The translations under genes were made by a program, and so were the position numbers. The notes beneath the pieces were generated by a model. The model did no database searches, was not told the DNA's origin, and saw only the letters and a list, made by a program, of their open reading frames with translations. Positions 1 to 7,688 of a DNA stretch of 64,000 bases are shown piece by piece (position 1 is the stretch's first letter; each line of letters begins with the position of its first letter). This stretch comes from Pseudomonas sp. Root71 (GTDB lineage: Bacteria > Pseudomonadota > Gammaproteobacteria > Pseudomonadales > Pseudomonadaceae), in NCBI RefSeq assembly GCF_001429045.1, contig NZ_LMHY01000029.1:87917-151916 (forward strand), read 5' to 3'.

Positions 1-387
1 GTTCTTGTGCTTGTTCTGCACCAGGGAAATCGACTCCAGGCCACCGGCCACGGCGATGTCGATTTCGTCGCACATGATGCCTTTGGCGGCCATGGCGATA
101 CTCATCAGGCCCGACGAACACTGGCGCTCGACGGCCATCCCGGCAACCGACGCCGGCAAGCCGCCGGCAATCGCGCACAGGCGGCCCAGGTTATAGGACT
201 GCGTACCCTGCTGCGCCGCGGCGCCGATGATCACGTCGTCCACTTCACCCGGCTCGATGCCGGCACGGCGCACGGCTTCGCGCACCACGTGGCCGCCCAG
301 TTGCGGCGCTTCGGTGTCATTGAACGCACCGCGAAAGGCTTTGCCGATCGGAGTGCGGGCGGTGGAAACGATGACGGCTTCTTTCAT
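1..387 (-). CDS. Thiolase (acetyl-CoA acetyltransferase family), N-terminal part
   Basis: This is the last visible gene of the minus-strand acyl-CoA operon; only the first 129 codons are inside the window and it runs off base 1. The start ATG is at 387. The visible part is a classic thiolase N-terminus: MKEAVIVSTARTPIGKA, then VERQCSSGL, whose Cys90 is the acyl-accepting nucleophile of thiolases, followed by AGGLESIS. Thiolases cleave 3-ketoacyl-CoA with CoA, or run the reverse condensation. Sitting behind dehydrogenases, a hydratase and an SDR, it most likely performs the final thiolytic step of a beta-oxidation-like pathway. The active-site His and second Cys lie outside the window, so the subclass cannot be set. 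Confidence 0.93.
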   Translation of the reverse strand, partial: MKEAVIVSTARTPIGKAFRGAFNDTEAPQLGGHVVREAVRRAGIEPGEVDDVIIGAAAQQGTQSYNLGRLCAIAGGLPASVAGMAVERQCSSGLMSIAMAAKGIMCDEIDIAVAGGLESISLVQNKHKN

Positions 388-416
388 GCTGGATTCCTCG
401 AAAATGCTGTTGAAGG

Positions 417-875
417 TCAGGCCGGGTAATAGCGACTGATGGTGTCGACCACGACGCCTGGACGTTCCTCGCCGTCGATTTCGACGCTGACACGGATGGT
501 CGCCTGCACGCCGCCTTTCACTTCCTCGACCGCGATCAGTTGCGCACTGCCGCGCACCCGCGAGCCGACGCGCACCACCGAGGGGAAGCGCACCCGCTCA
601 CAACCGTAATTGACGCCCATGGCCAGGCCGCGGACCTCAACGATCTGCGGCAAGAACAGATTGACCAGCGCCAGGCTCAGGTAGCCGTGGGCGATGCAGG
701 TACCAAACGGGCCGCTGGCGGCCTTGAGCGGATCGACGTGAATCCACTGGTGATCGCCGGTGGCATCGGCGAACTGGTTGATTCGGTCCTGTTCCAGCAA
801 CAGCCAGTCACTGGCGCCGAGTGATTCGCCCACGGCGTCGAACAAGGCCATCGGTGTGTCGAAAATACGTGGCAT
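417..875 (-). CDS. MaoC-family (R)-enoyl-CoA hydratase-like protein
   Basis: A 152-residue single hot-dog-fold protein. The hydratase signature is visible as FADATGDHQWIHVDP followed by GPFGTCIAHGYLSLAL, with the Asp and His expected to activate water across a 2-enoyl-CoA. The frame stays open further upstream, but ATG at 875 starts 3 bases after the SDR stop at 878, as expected for a tightly packed operon. The length fits stand-alone NodN/MaoC-type hydratases. It probably hydrates the enoyl-CoA made by the two upstream acyl-CoA dehydrogenases. The exact substrate is not known; the context suggests a ring-derived or branched acyl-CoA. Confidence 0.9.
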   Translation of the reverse strand: MPRIFDTPMALFDAVGESLGASDWLLLEQDRINQFADATGDHQWIHVDPLKAASGPFGTCIAHGYLSLALVNLFLPQIVEVRGLAMGVNYGCERVRFPSVVRVGSRVRGSAQLIAVEEVKGGVQATIRVSVEIDGEERPGVVVDTISRYYPA

Positions 876-877
876 GG

Positions 878-1660
878 TCACGCCCTCTGGCTGGACACCG
901 ACAACACTTCGCCGGTCATGTAGGAGCTGTAGTCGCTGGCCAGGAACATCATCACGTTGGCCACTTCCCAGACTTCGGCGGCGCGGCCGAACGCTTCGTT
1001 GGCCGCCAGTTGATCGAGCACCGCCTGGGGCGCGGATTTGCGCAGGAAATCGTGCAGGGCGATGCTCGGGCTGACCGCGTTGATGCGGATGCCGTAGTCG
1101 GCGGCCTCGACCGCTGCGCAGCGGGTCAGCGCCATCACCCCGGCCTTGGCGGCGGCGTAGTGCGCCTGTTCTTTCTGCGCGCGCCAGCCCAGTACCGAGG
1201 CGTTGTTGACGATCACCCCGGCACGCCGCTCCATCATTTTCGGCAGCATGGCGCGGGTCATGCGCATGGTGCCAGTGAGCGTCACGTCGATGACCCGATT
1301 CCACTCTTCGTCGGCCATGTCCACCAGCAAGCGCGAGCCGCCAAGCCCGGCGTTGTTGATCAGCACATCGACGCCTTGCAGGTCACGCTCGGCGCAGGCG
1401 ACCAACTGCTGCACCTGGGCTTCGTCGGCGACGTTGCAGACCTGGCCGAACACCTGTTGCAGCCCGGTGGTTTCGCGGATCTTCAGCACCGCCTCGACCA
1501 ACCGGCCTTCGTGGATATCGCTGATCATCAACGCACGGCAGCCTTCTTCGGCAGCGCGCACGGCGGCGGAAAAACCGATCCCGGCACCTGCGGCGGCGGT
1601 GATCAGTACCGACTTGCCGCGCAGCAGGCCGCGACCTTCAACATATTGAGGTACAGACAT
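878..1660 (-). CDS. Short-chain dehydrogenase/reductase, IpdF-like
   Basis: A 260-residue classical SDR. The cofactor-binding segment is TAAAGAGIGFSAA (a TGxxxGxG variant), then NNAGLGG, the catalytic Ser in NNASVLGW and the YAAAK pair, followed by INAVSPS. From memory, the stretch from the catalytic Ser through the C-terminal LASDYSSYMTGEVLSVS closely resembles IpdF of actinobacterial steroid C/D-ring catabolism, which oxidises a hydroxylated bicyclic CoA ester; this was not checked by search. It is the third gene of the operon, 14 bases after the dehydrogenase stop. The start ATG at 1660 is preceded by a GGAGAG-type site. Confidence 0.88.
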   Translation of the reverse strand: MSVPQYVEGRGLLRGKSVLITAAAGAGIGFSAAVRAAEEGCRALMISDIHEGRLVEAVLKIRETTGLQQVFGQVCNVADEAQVQQLVACAERDLQGVDVLINNAGLGGSRLLVDMADEEWNRVIDVTLTGTMRMTRAMLPKMMERRAGVIVNNASVLGWRAQKEQAHYAAAKAGVMALTRCAAVEAADYGIRINAVSPSIALHDFLRKSAPQAVLDQLAANEAFGRAAEVWEVANVMMFLASDYSSYMTGEVLSVSSQRA

Positions 1661-1673
1661 GAACTCTCTCCTT

Positions 1674-2867
1674 TCAGGCGCGCGGACGCGGCTCTTTGGG
1701 CATGCCCAAGGCACGCTCGGCAATGATGTTGCGCTGGATTTCGTTGCTGCCGCCGTAGAGGGTGTCGGCGCGGCTGAACAGGTACAGCGACTGCAAACGG
1801 GTGAGTTGGTAAGGTCCGGCTTCGAGCAATTCCGCCTCGGCGCCGAGGACGTCCATCGCCAACTTGCCGAGGCTGGCGTGCCAGGTCGACCAGAACAGCT
1901 TGTAGATGGTCGCCTCTTTGCGCAGTGAACCGTCCTGGCTACCCGAGAGCATGCGCAGCGAGTTGTAGCGCATGATCCGCAGCCCGCTCCAGGCTTCGGC
2001 CAGGCGCTGACGCAGGATCGGGTCGCGGTCGGCGCCGTTGGCGCGGGCCTTGGCGATGATTTCGTTGAGTTCGTTCTGGAACTGCATCTGCTGGCCGAGG
2101 GTCGAGACGCCGCGCTCGAACCCCAGCAGCGCCATGGCGATCTTCCAGCCTTCGCCCGGCTCGCCGATGATGTTGGTGGCGTCGGTGCGGGCATCATCGA
2201 AGAACACTTCGTTGAATTCCGAGGTGCCGGTCAGTTGCTCGATGGGGCGTACGGTGATTTCCGTCTGGGCCATCGGCACCAGCAGGAACGACAGACCGCG
2301 ATGGCCGATGCTGCCTGGTTCGGTGCGGGCGATGACAAAACACCAGTCCGACTCGTGGGCCAGGGAGGTCCAGACTTTCTGGCCATTGATGATCCAGCTG
2401 CCGGAGGTTTCATCCAGCGTTGCGCGGGTCTTGACGTTGGCCAGGTCGGAACCGGCGCCCGGCTCTGAATAGCCCTGGCACCAGAACGACGTACCGCTGA
2501 CGATCCCCGGCAAAAAGCGCTGTTGCTGCTCGACCGTGCCGAACGCGGCGATGGTCGGCCCGGCCAGGCCTTCGCCGATATGGCCCATGCGGCCGGGGCC
2601 GCCGGCGCGGGCGTACTCCTCATTGAAGATCACCTGCTGGGTGATCGACAAGCCACGCCCGCCATGTTCCGGCGCCCAGCCGACGCAGGTCCAGCCGCCT
2701 TCGGCGAGCTTGCGCTCCCAAGCTTTTCGTTCTTCGGGAAACATGTGCTCGTCGCCCGGTCCGCCGCGAAAACGCAGGGCTTCGAACTCGCCGCAGAGGT
2801 TGGCGCTCATCCAGTCGGCCACTTCCCGGCGGAAGCACTCGTCCTGCTCGCTGAAACTGATTTTCAT
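1674..2867 (-). CDS. Acyl-CoA dehydrogenase (subunit 1 of a pair)
   Basis: A 397-residue acyl-CoA dehydrogenase. The N-terminal helical domain starts MKISFSEQDE, the middle beta domain carries CQGYSEPGAGSDLA, and the C-terminal domain ends in DTLYGGSNEIQRNII. It should transfer two electrons from an acyl-CoA to FAD and pass them to electron transfer flavoprotein. Its ATG overlaps the stop of the preceding dehydrogenase by 4 bases (2864-2867), a sign of translational coupling. Adjacent, unequal acyl-CoA dehydrogenase genes often encode alpha2beta2 heterotetramers in steroid-type catabolism; that this pair does so is inference. The upstream extension of the frame lies inside the partner gene and is rejected. 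Confidence 0.93.
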   Translation of the reverse strand: MKISFSEQDECFRREVADWMSANLCGEFEALRFRGGPGDEHMFPEERKAWERKLAEGGWTCVGWAPEHGGRGLSITQQVIFNEEYARAGGPGRMGHIGEGLAGPTIAAFGTVEQQQRFLPGIVSGTSFWCQGYSEPGAGSDLANVKTRATLDETSGSWIINGQKVWTSLAHESDWCFVIARTEPGSIGHRGLSFLLVPMAQTEITVRPIEQLTGTSEFNEVFFDDARTDATNIIGEPGEGWKIAMALLGFERGVSTLGQQMQFQNELNEIIAKARANGADRDPILRQRLAEAWSGLRIMRYNSLRMLSGSQDGSLRKEATIYKLFWSTWHASLGKLAMDVLGAEAELLEAGPYQLTRLQSLYLFSRADTLYGGSNEIQRNIIAERALGMPKEPRPRA

Positions 2868-4036
2868 GGCTGCTCTCCCAGAATCACCGAAGCAATGCGC
2901 TCGCGATGCCAGGCCGGCAGCCCGAGGAAACTCTCGCTGGCACGGGCGCGCTTGAAGTAGAGGTGCGGGTCGTATTCCCAGGTGAAACCGACGCCGCCAT
3001 GCAACTGGATCGATTCGGACGCACAAGAGAAGTAAGTCTCGGAGCACTGCGCCTTGGCCAGCGCAGCCGCCAGCGGCAGTTCGGCCGCGACTTGGGGATC
3101 ACCCTGGGGATCGAGGACTTCCTGGGCCACGCATGCGGCGTAATAACTGGCCGAACGGGCACATTCGACTTGCAGCATCATGTCGGCGGCGCGGTGTTTG
3201 AGGGCCTGGAAACTGGCAATCGGGCGACCGAACTGCTGGCGTTCCAGCATGTAGGCCACGCTGAGGTCGAGTACTTGCTGCGCGCCGCCGGTCTGCTCGG
3301 CAGCCAGGCCGATACAGGCCAGTTGCAGGACTCGTTCAAGGTGCGGCCAGCCATTGCCGAGTTCACCCAGCAGGCAGTCGGCTTCAAGGTACAGGCCCTT
3401 GAGCTGGATCCGCGCCTGACGCCGAGTCTGGTCCATGGTCGGCAACATTTGCCGTTCGATGCCTGCGCGTGCGGCGTTCACGGCAAACAGGCTGATGCCC
3501 GTTTCGCCAGTGGTTGCGGGTTGGCGGGCGGCAATGATCAACAGGTCGGCACCATGGCCGTCGAGCACATGCTTGAGGGTACCGTCGAGGACGAACCCGT
3601 CGCCTTCAGCCACCACCGTTGCCTGGACATCATCGGCCGACCAGCCGTTGGCACTGCTGAACGCCAGGGTCGCGGTCACGCTGCCGTCGGCAATCGACGG
3701 CAACCAGCGCTGCTTCTGTTCATCATTGGCCGCCAGCAATAGCGCAGGGGTGGCCATGCAAGCGGTGGCGAAAAACGGCGAGCACAGCAAACGGCGGCCC
3801 ATCTGTTCCAGCAGGATCGTCAGCTCGACAAAGCCGAGGCCCAGGCCACCATAGGTTTCGGGGATATGAATGGCCGGCCAGTACATTTCCTGACACAGAC
3901 GCTGCCAGAGGGCTTCGTCGAAACCCCGTTCACTGACCATCGCCGCGCGTACGGCGGCAGAATCCGAGACATCGGCGAGGAAGCCCTCGGCCGATGCGCG
4001 GATCATTTCCTGTTCGTCGCTGAATGCAAACTCCAT
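2864..4036 (-). CDS. Acyl-CoA dehydrogenase (subunit 2 of a pair)
   Basis: A 390-residue acyl-CoA dehydrogenase and first gene of the minus-strand operon. It begins MEFAFSDEQEMIRASAEGF; its C-terminal domain has the QLHGGVGFTWEYDPHLYFKR motif typical of the family. The middle domain is less conserved than in its neighbour, consistent with a partner subunit that supplies structure or part of the FAD site. The gene is coupled to the next dehydrogenase by a 4-base overlap. ATG at 4036 was chosen because the family N-terminus starts there; the extra upstream residues do not look like the family. The promoter should lie in the 172-base gap shared with the divergent gene at 4209. Confidence 0.92.
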   Translation of the reverse strand: MEFAFSDEQEMIRASAEGFLADVSDSAAVRAAMVSERGFDEALWQRLCQEMYWPAIHIPETYGGLGLGFVELTILLEQMGRRLLCSPFFATACMATPALLLAANDEQKQRWLPSIADGSVTATLAFSSANGWSADDVQATVVAEGDGFVLDGTLKHVLDGHGADLLIIAARQPATTGETGISLFAVNAARAGIERQMLPTMDQTRRQARIQLKGLYLEADCLLGELGNGWPHLERVLQLACIGLAAEQTGGAQQVLDLSVAYMLERQQFGRPIASFQALKHRAADMMLQVECARSASYYAACVAQEVLDPQGDPQVAAELPLAAALAKAQCSETYFSCASESIQLHGGVGFTWEYDPHLYFKRARASESFLGLPAWHRERIASVILGEQP

Positions 4037-4208
4037 CGCGGCGCCTTCTGCTCGTTTGGCGGGGCACGCGTGGCGCAACACCCCTTTGAGCATGAAGTTT
4101 GGCGCCAGCAGGAGGCGGCAGAATCGTTAGCCTTGCCTAGTCCGAACGGGCGATGTCAAAGTGCGCCCACGCAAGTGAAAAACATGAATCGGCTAAGGAT
4201 GCAGAACC
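4037..4208. promoter_or_regulatory. Divergent promoter region
   Basis: This 172-base gap separates the minus-strand acyl-CoA operon from the plus-strand YceH-like gene, so both promoters must lie here. No convincing operator palindrome was seen, and no TetR- or GntR-type regulator gene adjoins. Confidence 0.5.
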
Positions 4209-4853
4209 ATGAGCACTGAGCAAGAGACGACTTTCGACGAGCCGCGGCTCAACAGTACGGAAATCCGCATTCTGGGTTCGCTGATCGAGAAACAGGCCAC
4301 CAGCCCGGAAACCTATCCCCTGACCCTCAATGCCCTGGTGATTGCCTGCAACCAGAAAACCAGCCGCGAGCCGGTGATGAACCTGACGCCTGGCCAGGTC
4401 GGCCAGAGCCTGCGCGCCCTCGAAGGACGCGGCTTCACCAGACTGGTGATGGGCAGCCGCGCCGACCGCTGGGAACACAAGGTGGACAAGGCCCTGGAGC
4501 TGGTACCGGCACAGGTCATCCTGACCGGGCTGATGTTTCTGCGCGGCCCGCAGACCGTCAATGAACTGCTGACCCGCAGTGGCCGCATGCATGAATTCGA
4601 AGACACTGAACAGGTGGTGCATCAACTCGAACGCCTGATTGCCCGTGGTCTGGCCGTATTGATTGCGCGTCAGGCCGGCCAGCGCGAAGACCGCTATACA
4701 CACGCCCTGGGCGACCCGGCGGATATCGAAGCGATCATGGCGGCACGGCAAAACCCGACCGAACGGGGTGGCAGCGGGGTTTCGGTTGAACGGATCGAAG
4801 AACTGGAAGCGCGGATTGCTGCCCTGGAAGAAAGGCTGGCTCGGCTCGAGTAA
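4209..4853 (+). CDS. YceH family protein (DUF480)
   Basis: A 214-residue soluble protein that matches the YceH/DUF480 family. The N-terminal half has the tandem winged-helix pattern: RILGSLIEKQATSPETYPLT, then NALVIACNQKTSREPVMNL. The C-terminus is a predicted coiled coil (ERIEELEARIAALEERLARLE). Full length for the family. The fold suggests DNA binding or protein interaction, but the family has no settled function that I can state. It stands alone, divergent from the acyl-CoA operon, and ends before a type A repeat pair. Confidence 0.9.
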   Translation: MSTEQETTFDEPRLNSTEIRILGSLIEKQATSPETYPLTLNALVIACNQKTSREPVMNLTPGQVGQSLRALEGRGFTRLVMGSRADRWEHKVDKALELVPAQVILTGLMFLRGPQTVNELLTRSGRMHEFEDTEQVVHQLERLIARGLAVLIARQAGQREDRYTHALGDPADIEAIMAARQNPTERGGSGVSVERIEELEARIAALEERLARLE

Positions 4854-4873
4854 TCAGGCTACAGAGATCCCGA

Positions 4874-4962
4874 TGTGGGAGCGAGCCTGCTCGCGATGGC
4901 GGACTGTCAGTCACATCAATGCCGGATGGGCCGACGCTTTCGCGAGCAAGCCCGCTCCCACA
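4874..4962. repeat. Type A REP doublet (REPIN)
   Basis: Two inverted REP units: TGTGGGAGCGAGCCTGCTCG on the left and its reverse-orientation partner ending GCCCGCTCCCACA on the right, with about 40 bases of spacer. The element can fold into a long cruciform. It lies between the convergent YceH-like and cupin genes. Confidence 0.93.
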
Positions 4963-4983
4963 GGGGTTTGGCGGTGTTCGCGC

Positions 4984-5502
4984 CTATTCGCCGTCCCAGT
5001 AATCCACCCCATCGGCTTGCCGGGCAACGGCAACAAAGCCTGACGCATTACCCTCGGCATCCACCTTGAAGTCATCCATCACGGCATACTTGCCGGAATC
5101 CGGGTACTCACAGATCTCCGGTGATTGCTGGGTGCTGACGGCCAGGTACCGCAACTCGCCGTTGCTGGTATTGATGATCTGGTGCGCCTTTTCAGGCCCG
5201 CCCGGTGGACAGGCGATCACATCACCGGTGCGGATCGGAAAACGTTCGGTTCCCAGGCGGACCTCTCCCTCCCCGGCCACAACGTAGAACATTTCCTCAT
5301 TGACCCGATGACTGTGGAACGGGCTGCCGCGCATGCCTGGCTCCAGCGCATACAGGCGATAACCCAGCTTTTGCGCCCCCAATTGCTGACCGACTCGGGC
5401 CAGGCGCTGTTGATAGCGCCCGGCGGTTTCACCGCCCGGCGCAAACGCTTCGGGCAGCGGTTCAAGTTCGACTGAGTCCAGATTGAGAATGGGGGGATGC
5501 AT
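4984..5502 (-). CDS. Cupin domain protein
   Basis: A 172-residue protein with a single cupin barrel. Metal-binding cupin motif 1 is seen in SPFHSHRVNEEMFYVVAGEGEV and motif 2 in GGPEKAHQIINTSNGELRYL. The ATG at 5502 follows AGGAGG with 5 bases spacing; the in-frame GTG six bases upstream overlaps that Shine-Dalgarno site and is rejected. The gene starts 9 bases after the stop of the shikimate-dehydrogenase-like gene, so the two are probably one operon. Such cupins can be sugar isomerases, dioxygenases or binding proteins; the substrate cannot be read here. Confidence 0.88.
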   Translation of the reverse strand: MHPPILNLDSVELEPLPEAFAPGGETAGRYQQRLARVGQQLGAQKLGYRLYALEPGMRGSPFHSHRVNEEMFYVVAGEGEVRLGTERFPIRTGDVIACPPGGPEKAHQIINTSNGELRYLAVSTQQSPEICEYPDSGKYAVMDDFKVDAEGNASGFVAVARQADGVDYWDGE

Positions 5503-5511
5503 GGACACCTC

Positions 5512-6330
5512 CTAGCTGCGGGCAAACGCCACGGCCTTCTGGAATTGCTCGTCTGTCGGCCGTACACCGGTATAGAGCACAAATTGCTCCAGCGCCTGGA
5601 TCGCGATCACTTCAAGCCCGGTGATGACCCGCTTGCCTTCGGCGCGAGCACGCACGATCAGCGGTGTTTCCGATGGGATCGCCACCACATCGAAGACAGT
5701 TTCTGCTTTTTCGATCACTTCAGGCTCAAAAGCCAGTTGCTCGGCCTCCGGTCCTCCCGTCATGCCGATCGGGGTAACGTTGACCAGCATCTGCGGGCGA
5801 CGGCTCCCCAGCTCGGCCTGCCACTCATATCCCAATGACTGCGCCAGCGCTTGTCCGGCGCGCTCGTTGCGGGCCACGATCACGCCGTTTTCATAGCCGC
5901 CATCGCGCAAGGCGCTCGCTACGGCCTTGGCCATGCCTCCACTGCCGCGCAAGGCAAAGGTCGAGTCCTTGGGCACCTGGTGTTTTTCCAGTAACTGGGC
6001 AACGGCAATGTAGTCGGTGTTGTAGGCCTTGAGATGACCGTCGGTGTTGACGATGGTGTTGATCGATTGAATGGCGGCGGCAGACGCGTCGAGTTCATCC
6101 ACCAAGGCAATGCAGGCTTCCTTGAATGGCATCGACACGCCACAGCCACGAATCCGCAGGGCGCGAATGCCGGCAACGGCCCCCGTCAGGTCCTGGCTGG
6201 CAAAGGCCTTGTAGTAAAAATTCAGGCCCAGTTGTTCATACAGATGATTGTGAAAACGCAGACCAAAGTTCCCGGGGCGTGCTGAAAGGGACATGCACAG
6301 CTGGGTGTCTTTGTTGGGGTTCATCTGCAT
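5512..6330 (-). CDS. Shikimate 5-dehydrogenase-like protein (AroE family)
   Basis: A 272-residue AroE-family oxidoreductase. The substrate site is visible in SMPFKE (catalytic Lys) and AYNTDYIAV, the dinucleotide site in GSGGMAKAV, and the family NVTPIGM motif follows. The N-terminus departs from housekeeping AroE: LCMSLSARPGNFG replaces the usual GxPxxHSxSP, so this is more likely a paralogue acting on quinate, shikimate or a related acid than the biosynthetic enzyme. ATG at 6330 has AAGGAG 7 bases upstream; ATG at 6324 and a TTG upstream are alternatives. First gene of an operon with the cupin. Confidence 0.87.
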   Translation of the reverse strand: MQMNPNKDTQLCMSLSARPGNFGLRFHNHLYEQLGLNFYYKAFASQDLTGAVAGIRALRIRGCGVSMPFKEACIALVDELDASAAAIQSINTIVNTDGHLKAYNTDYIAVAQLLEKHQVPKDSTFALRGSGGMAKAVASALRDGGYENGVIVARNERAGQALAQSLGYEWQAELGSRRPQMLVNVTPIGMTGGPEAEQLAFEPEVIEKAETVFDVVAIPSETPLIVRARAEGKRVITGLEVIAIQALEQFVLYTGVRPTDEQFQKAVAFARS

Positions 6331-6576
6331 GGGCAAGCTCCTTCAAATGCACTTTTCGGATGGACGGGATTAGCCCTCCATCGGGTTCTGATCGATCATT
6401 TAAGTGTGTTATCGCGGCCTTACACGGGTCGGTAAAAAAGTCGCTACAGACCTTACACAAAATTTACCTCGCGGCCGTGCTGTTTTTCGAAAAAAAGCTG
6501 TCTTAGAAGTATCCCCGCGACAATCCCTGGGTCTATTGCAGACACAGGCGCCGGGTTGAAGAACCGAGGAACTATC

Positions 6577-6951
6577 ATGATCCGTAAAGTCCCCACAGTA
6601 GCCTTGCTGATCGGCACCCTCGCTATCGCAGGACAGGCGCAAGCCGGTCATGGTAATGACGCCGCGGTATTTGGAGCGATCGTCGGTACTGCCATCGTCG
6701 GCTCGGCTCTGATCAACGCCAACCGCCCGGTCTATGTCGCACCGCAACCGGTCTACTACCAGCCCGCGCCGGTTTATTACGCGCCACCGCCTCCGGTTTA
6801 CTACCAGCCGGCCCCGGTCTACGTGCAGCAACCGATCTACTACCGTCCGGCCCCGGTGTACTACGGCCCACCCCGTGGCTACTACGGTCCACCCCGCGGT
6901 TACTATGGCCCACCACGGGGCTACTACGGCCACGGCCATGGTCGCTGGTAA
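6577..6951 (+). CDS. Secreted Tyr/Pro-rich repeat protein
   Basis: A 124-residue protein with a signal peptide (cleavage near QAQA-GHG, residues 23-26). A short Ala/Gly/Val-rich segment (AAVFGAIVGTAIVGSAL) is followed by a low-complexity Pro/Tyr/Val tail made of PVYYQPAP-like units, then four RGYYGPP-like units and GHGHGRW. The tail is repeated at DNA level around 6870-6935. Proteins of this shape occur across Pseudomonas as small envelope proteins of unknown function. Start ATG follows CGAGGA. A strong terminator lies 11 bases after the stop, so it is monocistronic. Confidence 0.82.
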   Translation: MIRKVPTVALLIGTLAIAGQAQAGHGNDAAVFGAIVGTAIVGSALINANRPVYVAPQPVYYQPAPVYYAPPPPVYYQPAPVYVQQPIYYRPAPVYYGPPRGYYGPPRGYYGPPRGYYGHGHGRW

Positions 6952-6961
6952 CGAACGCTTC

Positions 6962-6990
6962 AAGCCCCGCTGAACCAGCGGGGCTTTTTT
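6962..6990 (+). terminator. Rho-independent terminator
   Basis: The stem AAGCCCCGCTG / CAGCGGGGCTT has a loop of 3-4 bases and is followed by a run of T. It ends the Tyr/Pro-rich protein gene. Confidence 0.92.
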
Positions 6991-7186
6991 ATCCCCGTTT
7001 GTCGGTACAGGTCTGGATAAATCTCGCCAAGGTCGCTATCGGGACAGTGCCCGTGGCAGAAGTTGGCAAGATGGACTCGACCCGTTTTCTGCCGTGCGGC
7101 AAAAAACGGTCATATTTTTGTCATGACAGTTCCGCAAGCTCGGTGCTGTCCGTCGAAAACAGGTTGATAACAACAAGGACGACCAC

Positions 7187-7381
7187 ATGCCCACGCAAAA
7201 CCCGCACCGCATCGTCGGTCTGTGCACCTCCGGCAAGGTGTACAACGCACTGACCGAACTCAAGCACCTGGAAGGTCATCGCAGCGCCAAGTTTCTCTCG
7301 CTGCTGGCGCAAAGCCTGGTGCGCAAGGGCCTGCTCAACGAGCAGGAAGTGGTTCATATGCTCGATCAGGTGGTCGACTGA
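7187..7381 (+). CDS. Small conserved-type hypothetical protein
   Basis: A 64-residue acidic/basic mixed protein, MPTQNPHRIVGLCTSGKVYN to VVHMLDQVVD, with no signal peptide or membrane segment and one Cys. It has an AAGGA site 8 bases before the ATG and Pseudomonas-like codon use, which supports it as a real gene. The sequence looks like two amphipathic helices (TELKHLEGHRSAKFLSLLAQ and LVRKGLLNEQEVVHMLDQ). I do not recognise a function. Confidence 0.7.
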   Translation: MPTQNPHRIVGLCTSGKVYNALTELKHLEGHRSAKFLSLLAQSLVRKGLLNEQEVVHMLDQVVD

Positions 7382-7496
7382 CCGACCAACGGTCGTTTGC
7401 CCCATCCGGCATCAATGACCACTATCGAAAGCGTTGATTACCCCTCAAGGCACCCGGACCTTAAAGTAACTCCACAGATTGATGGAGGTACTTGTC

Positions 7497-7688
7497 ATGT
7501 CCAAGGTTCAGATCATGTCCGTTATCGGCAGCGCCGTCCCCGCACAGCTCAGGGAACTGGGCATGCTCGCCTGCTGGTATCTGGTGCAGGACGGCGTGCA
7601 GATCAGCGGCCCGCTCACTTCGCTGCCCGCGGCAAAGGAGCTGTCGCAACGCATCGGCACTGGCCAGTCCGGCAGGCTGAGCGCTTAA
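7497..7688 (+). CDS. Small hypothetical protein
   Basis: A 63-residue protein that starts at ATG 7497, 8 bases after GGAGGT; the longer frame starting upstream would contain this Shine-Dalgarno inside the coding region and is rejected. The sequence MSKVQIMSVIGSAVPAQLRE to GTGQSGRLSA has a short hydrophobic centre (LGMLACWYLV) but no clear membrane segment. Its stop overlaps the 3' end of the convergent permease gene by 4 bases (7685-7688). Function unknown. Confidence 0.66.
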   Translation: MSKVQIMSVIGSAVPAQLRELGMLACWYLVQDGVQISGPLTSLPAAKELSQRIGTGQSGRLSA

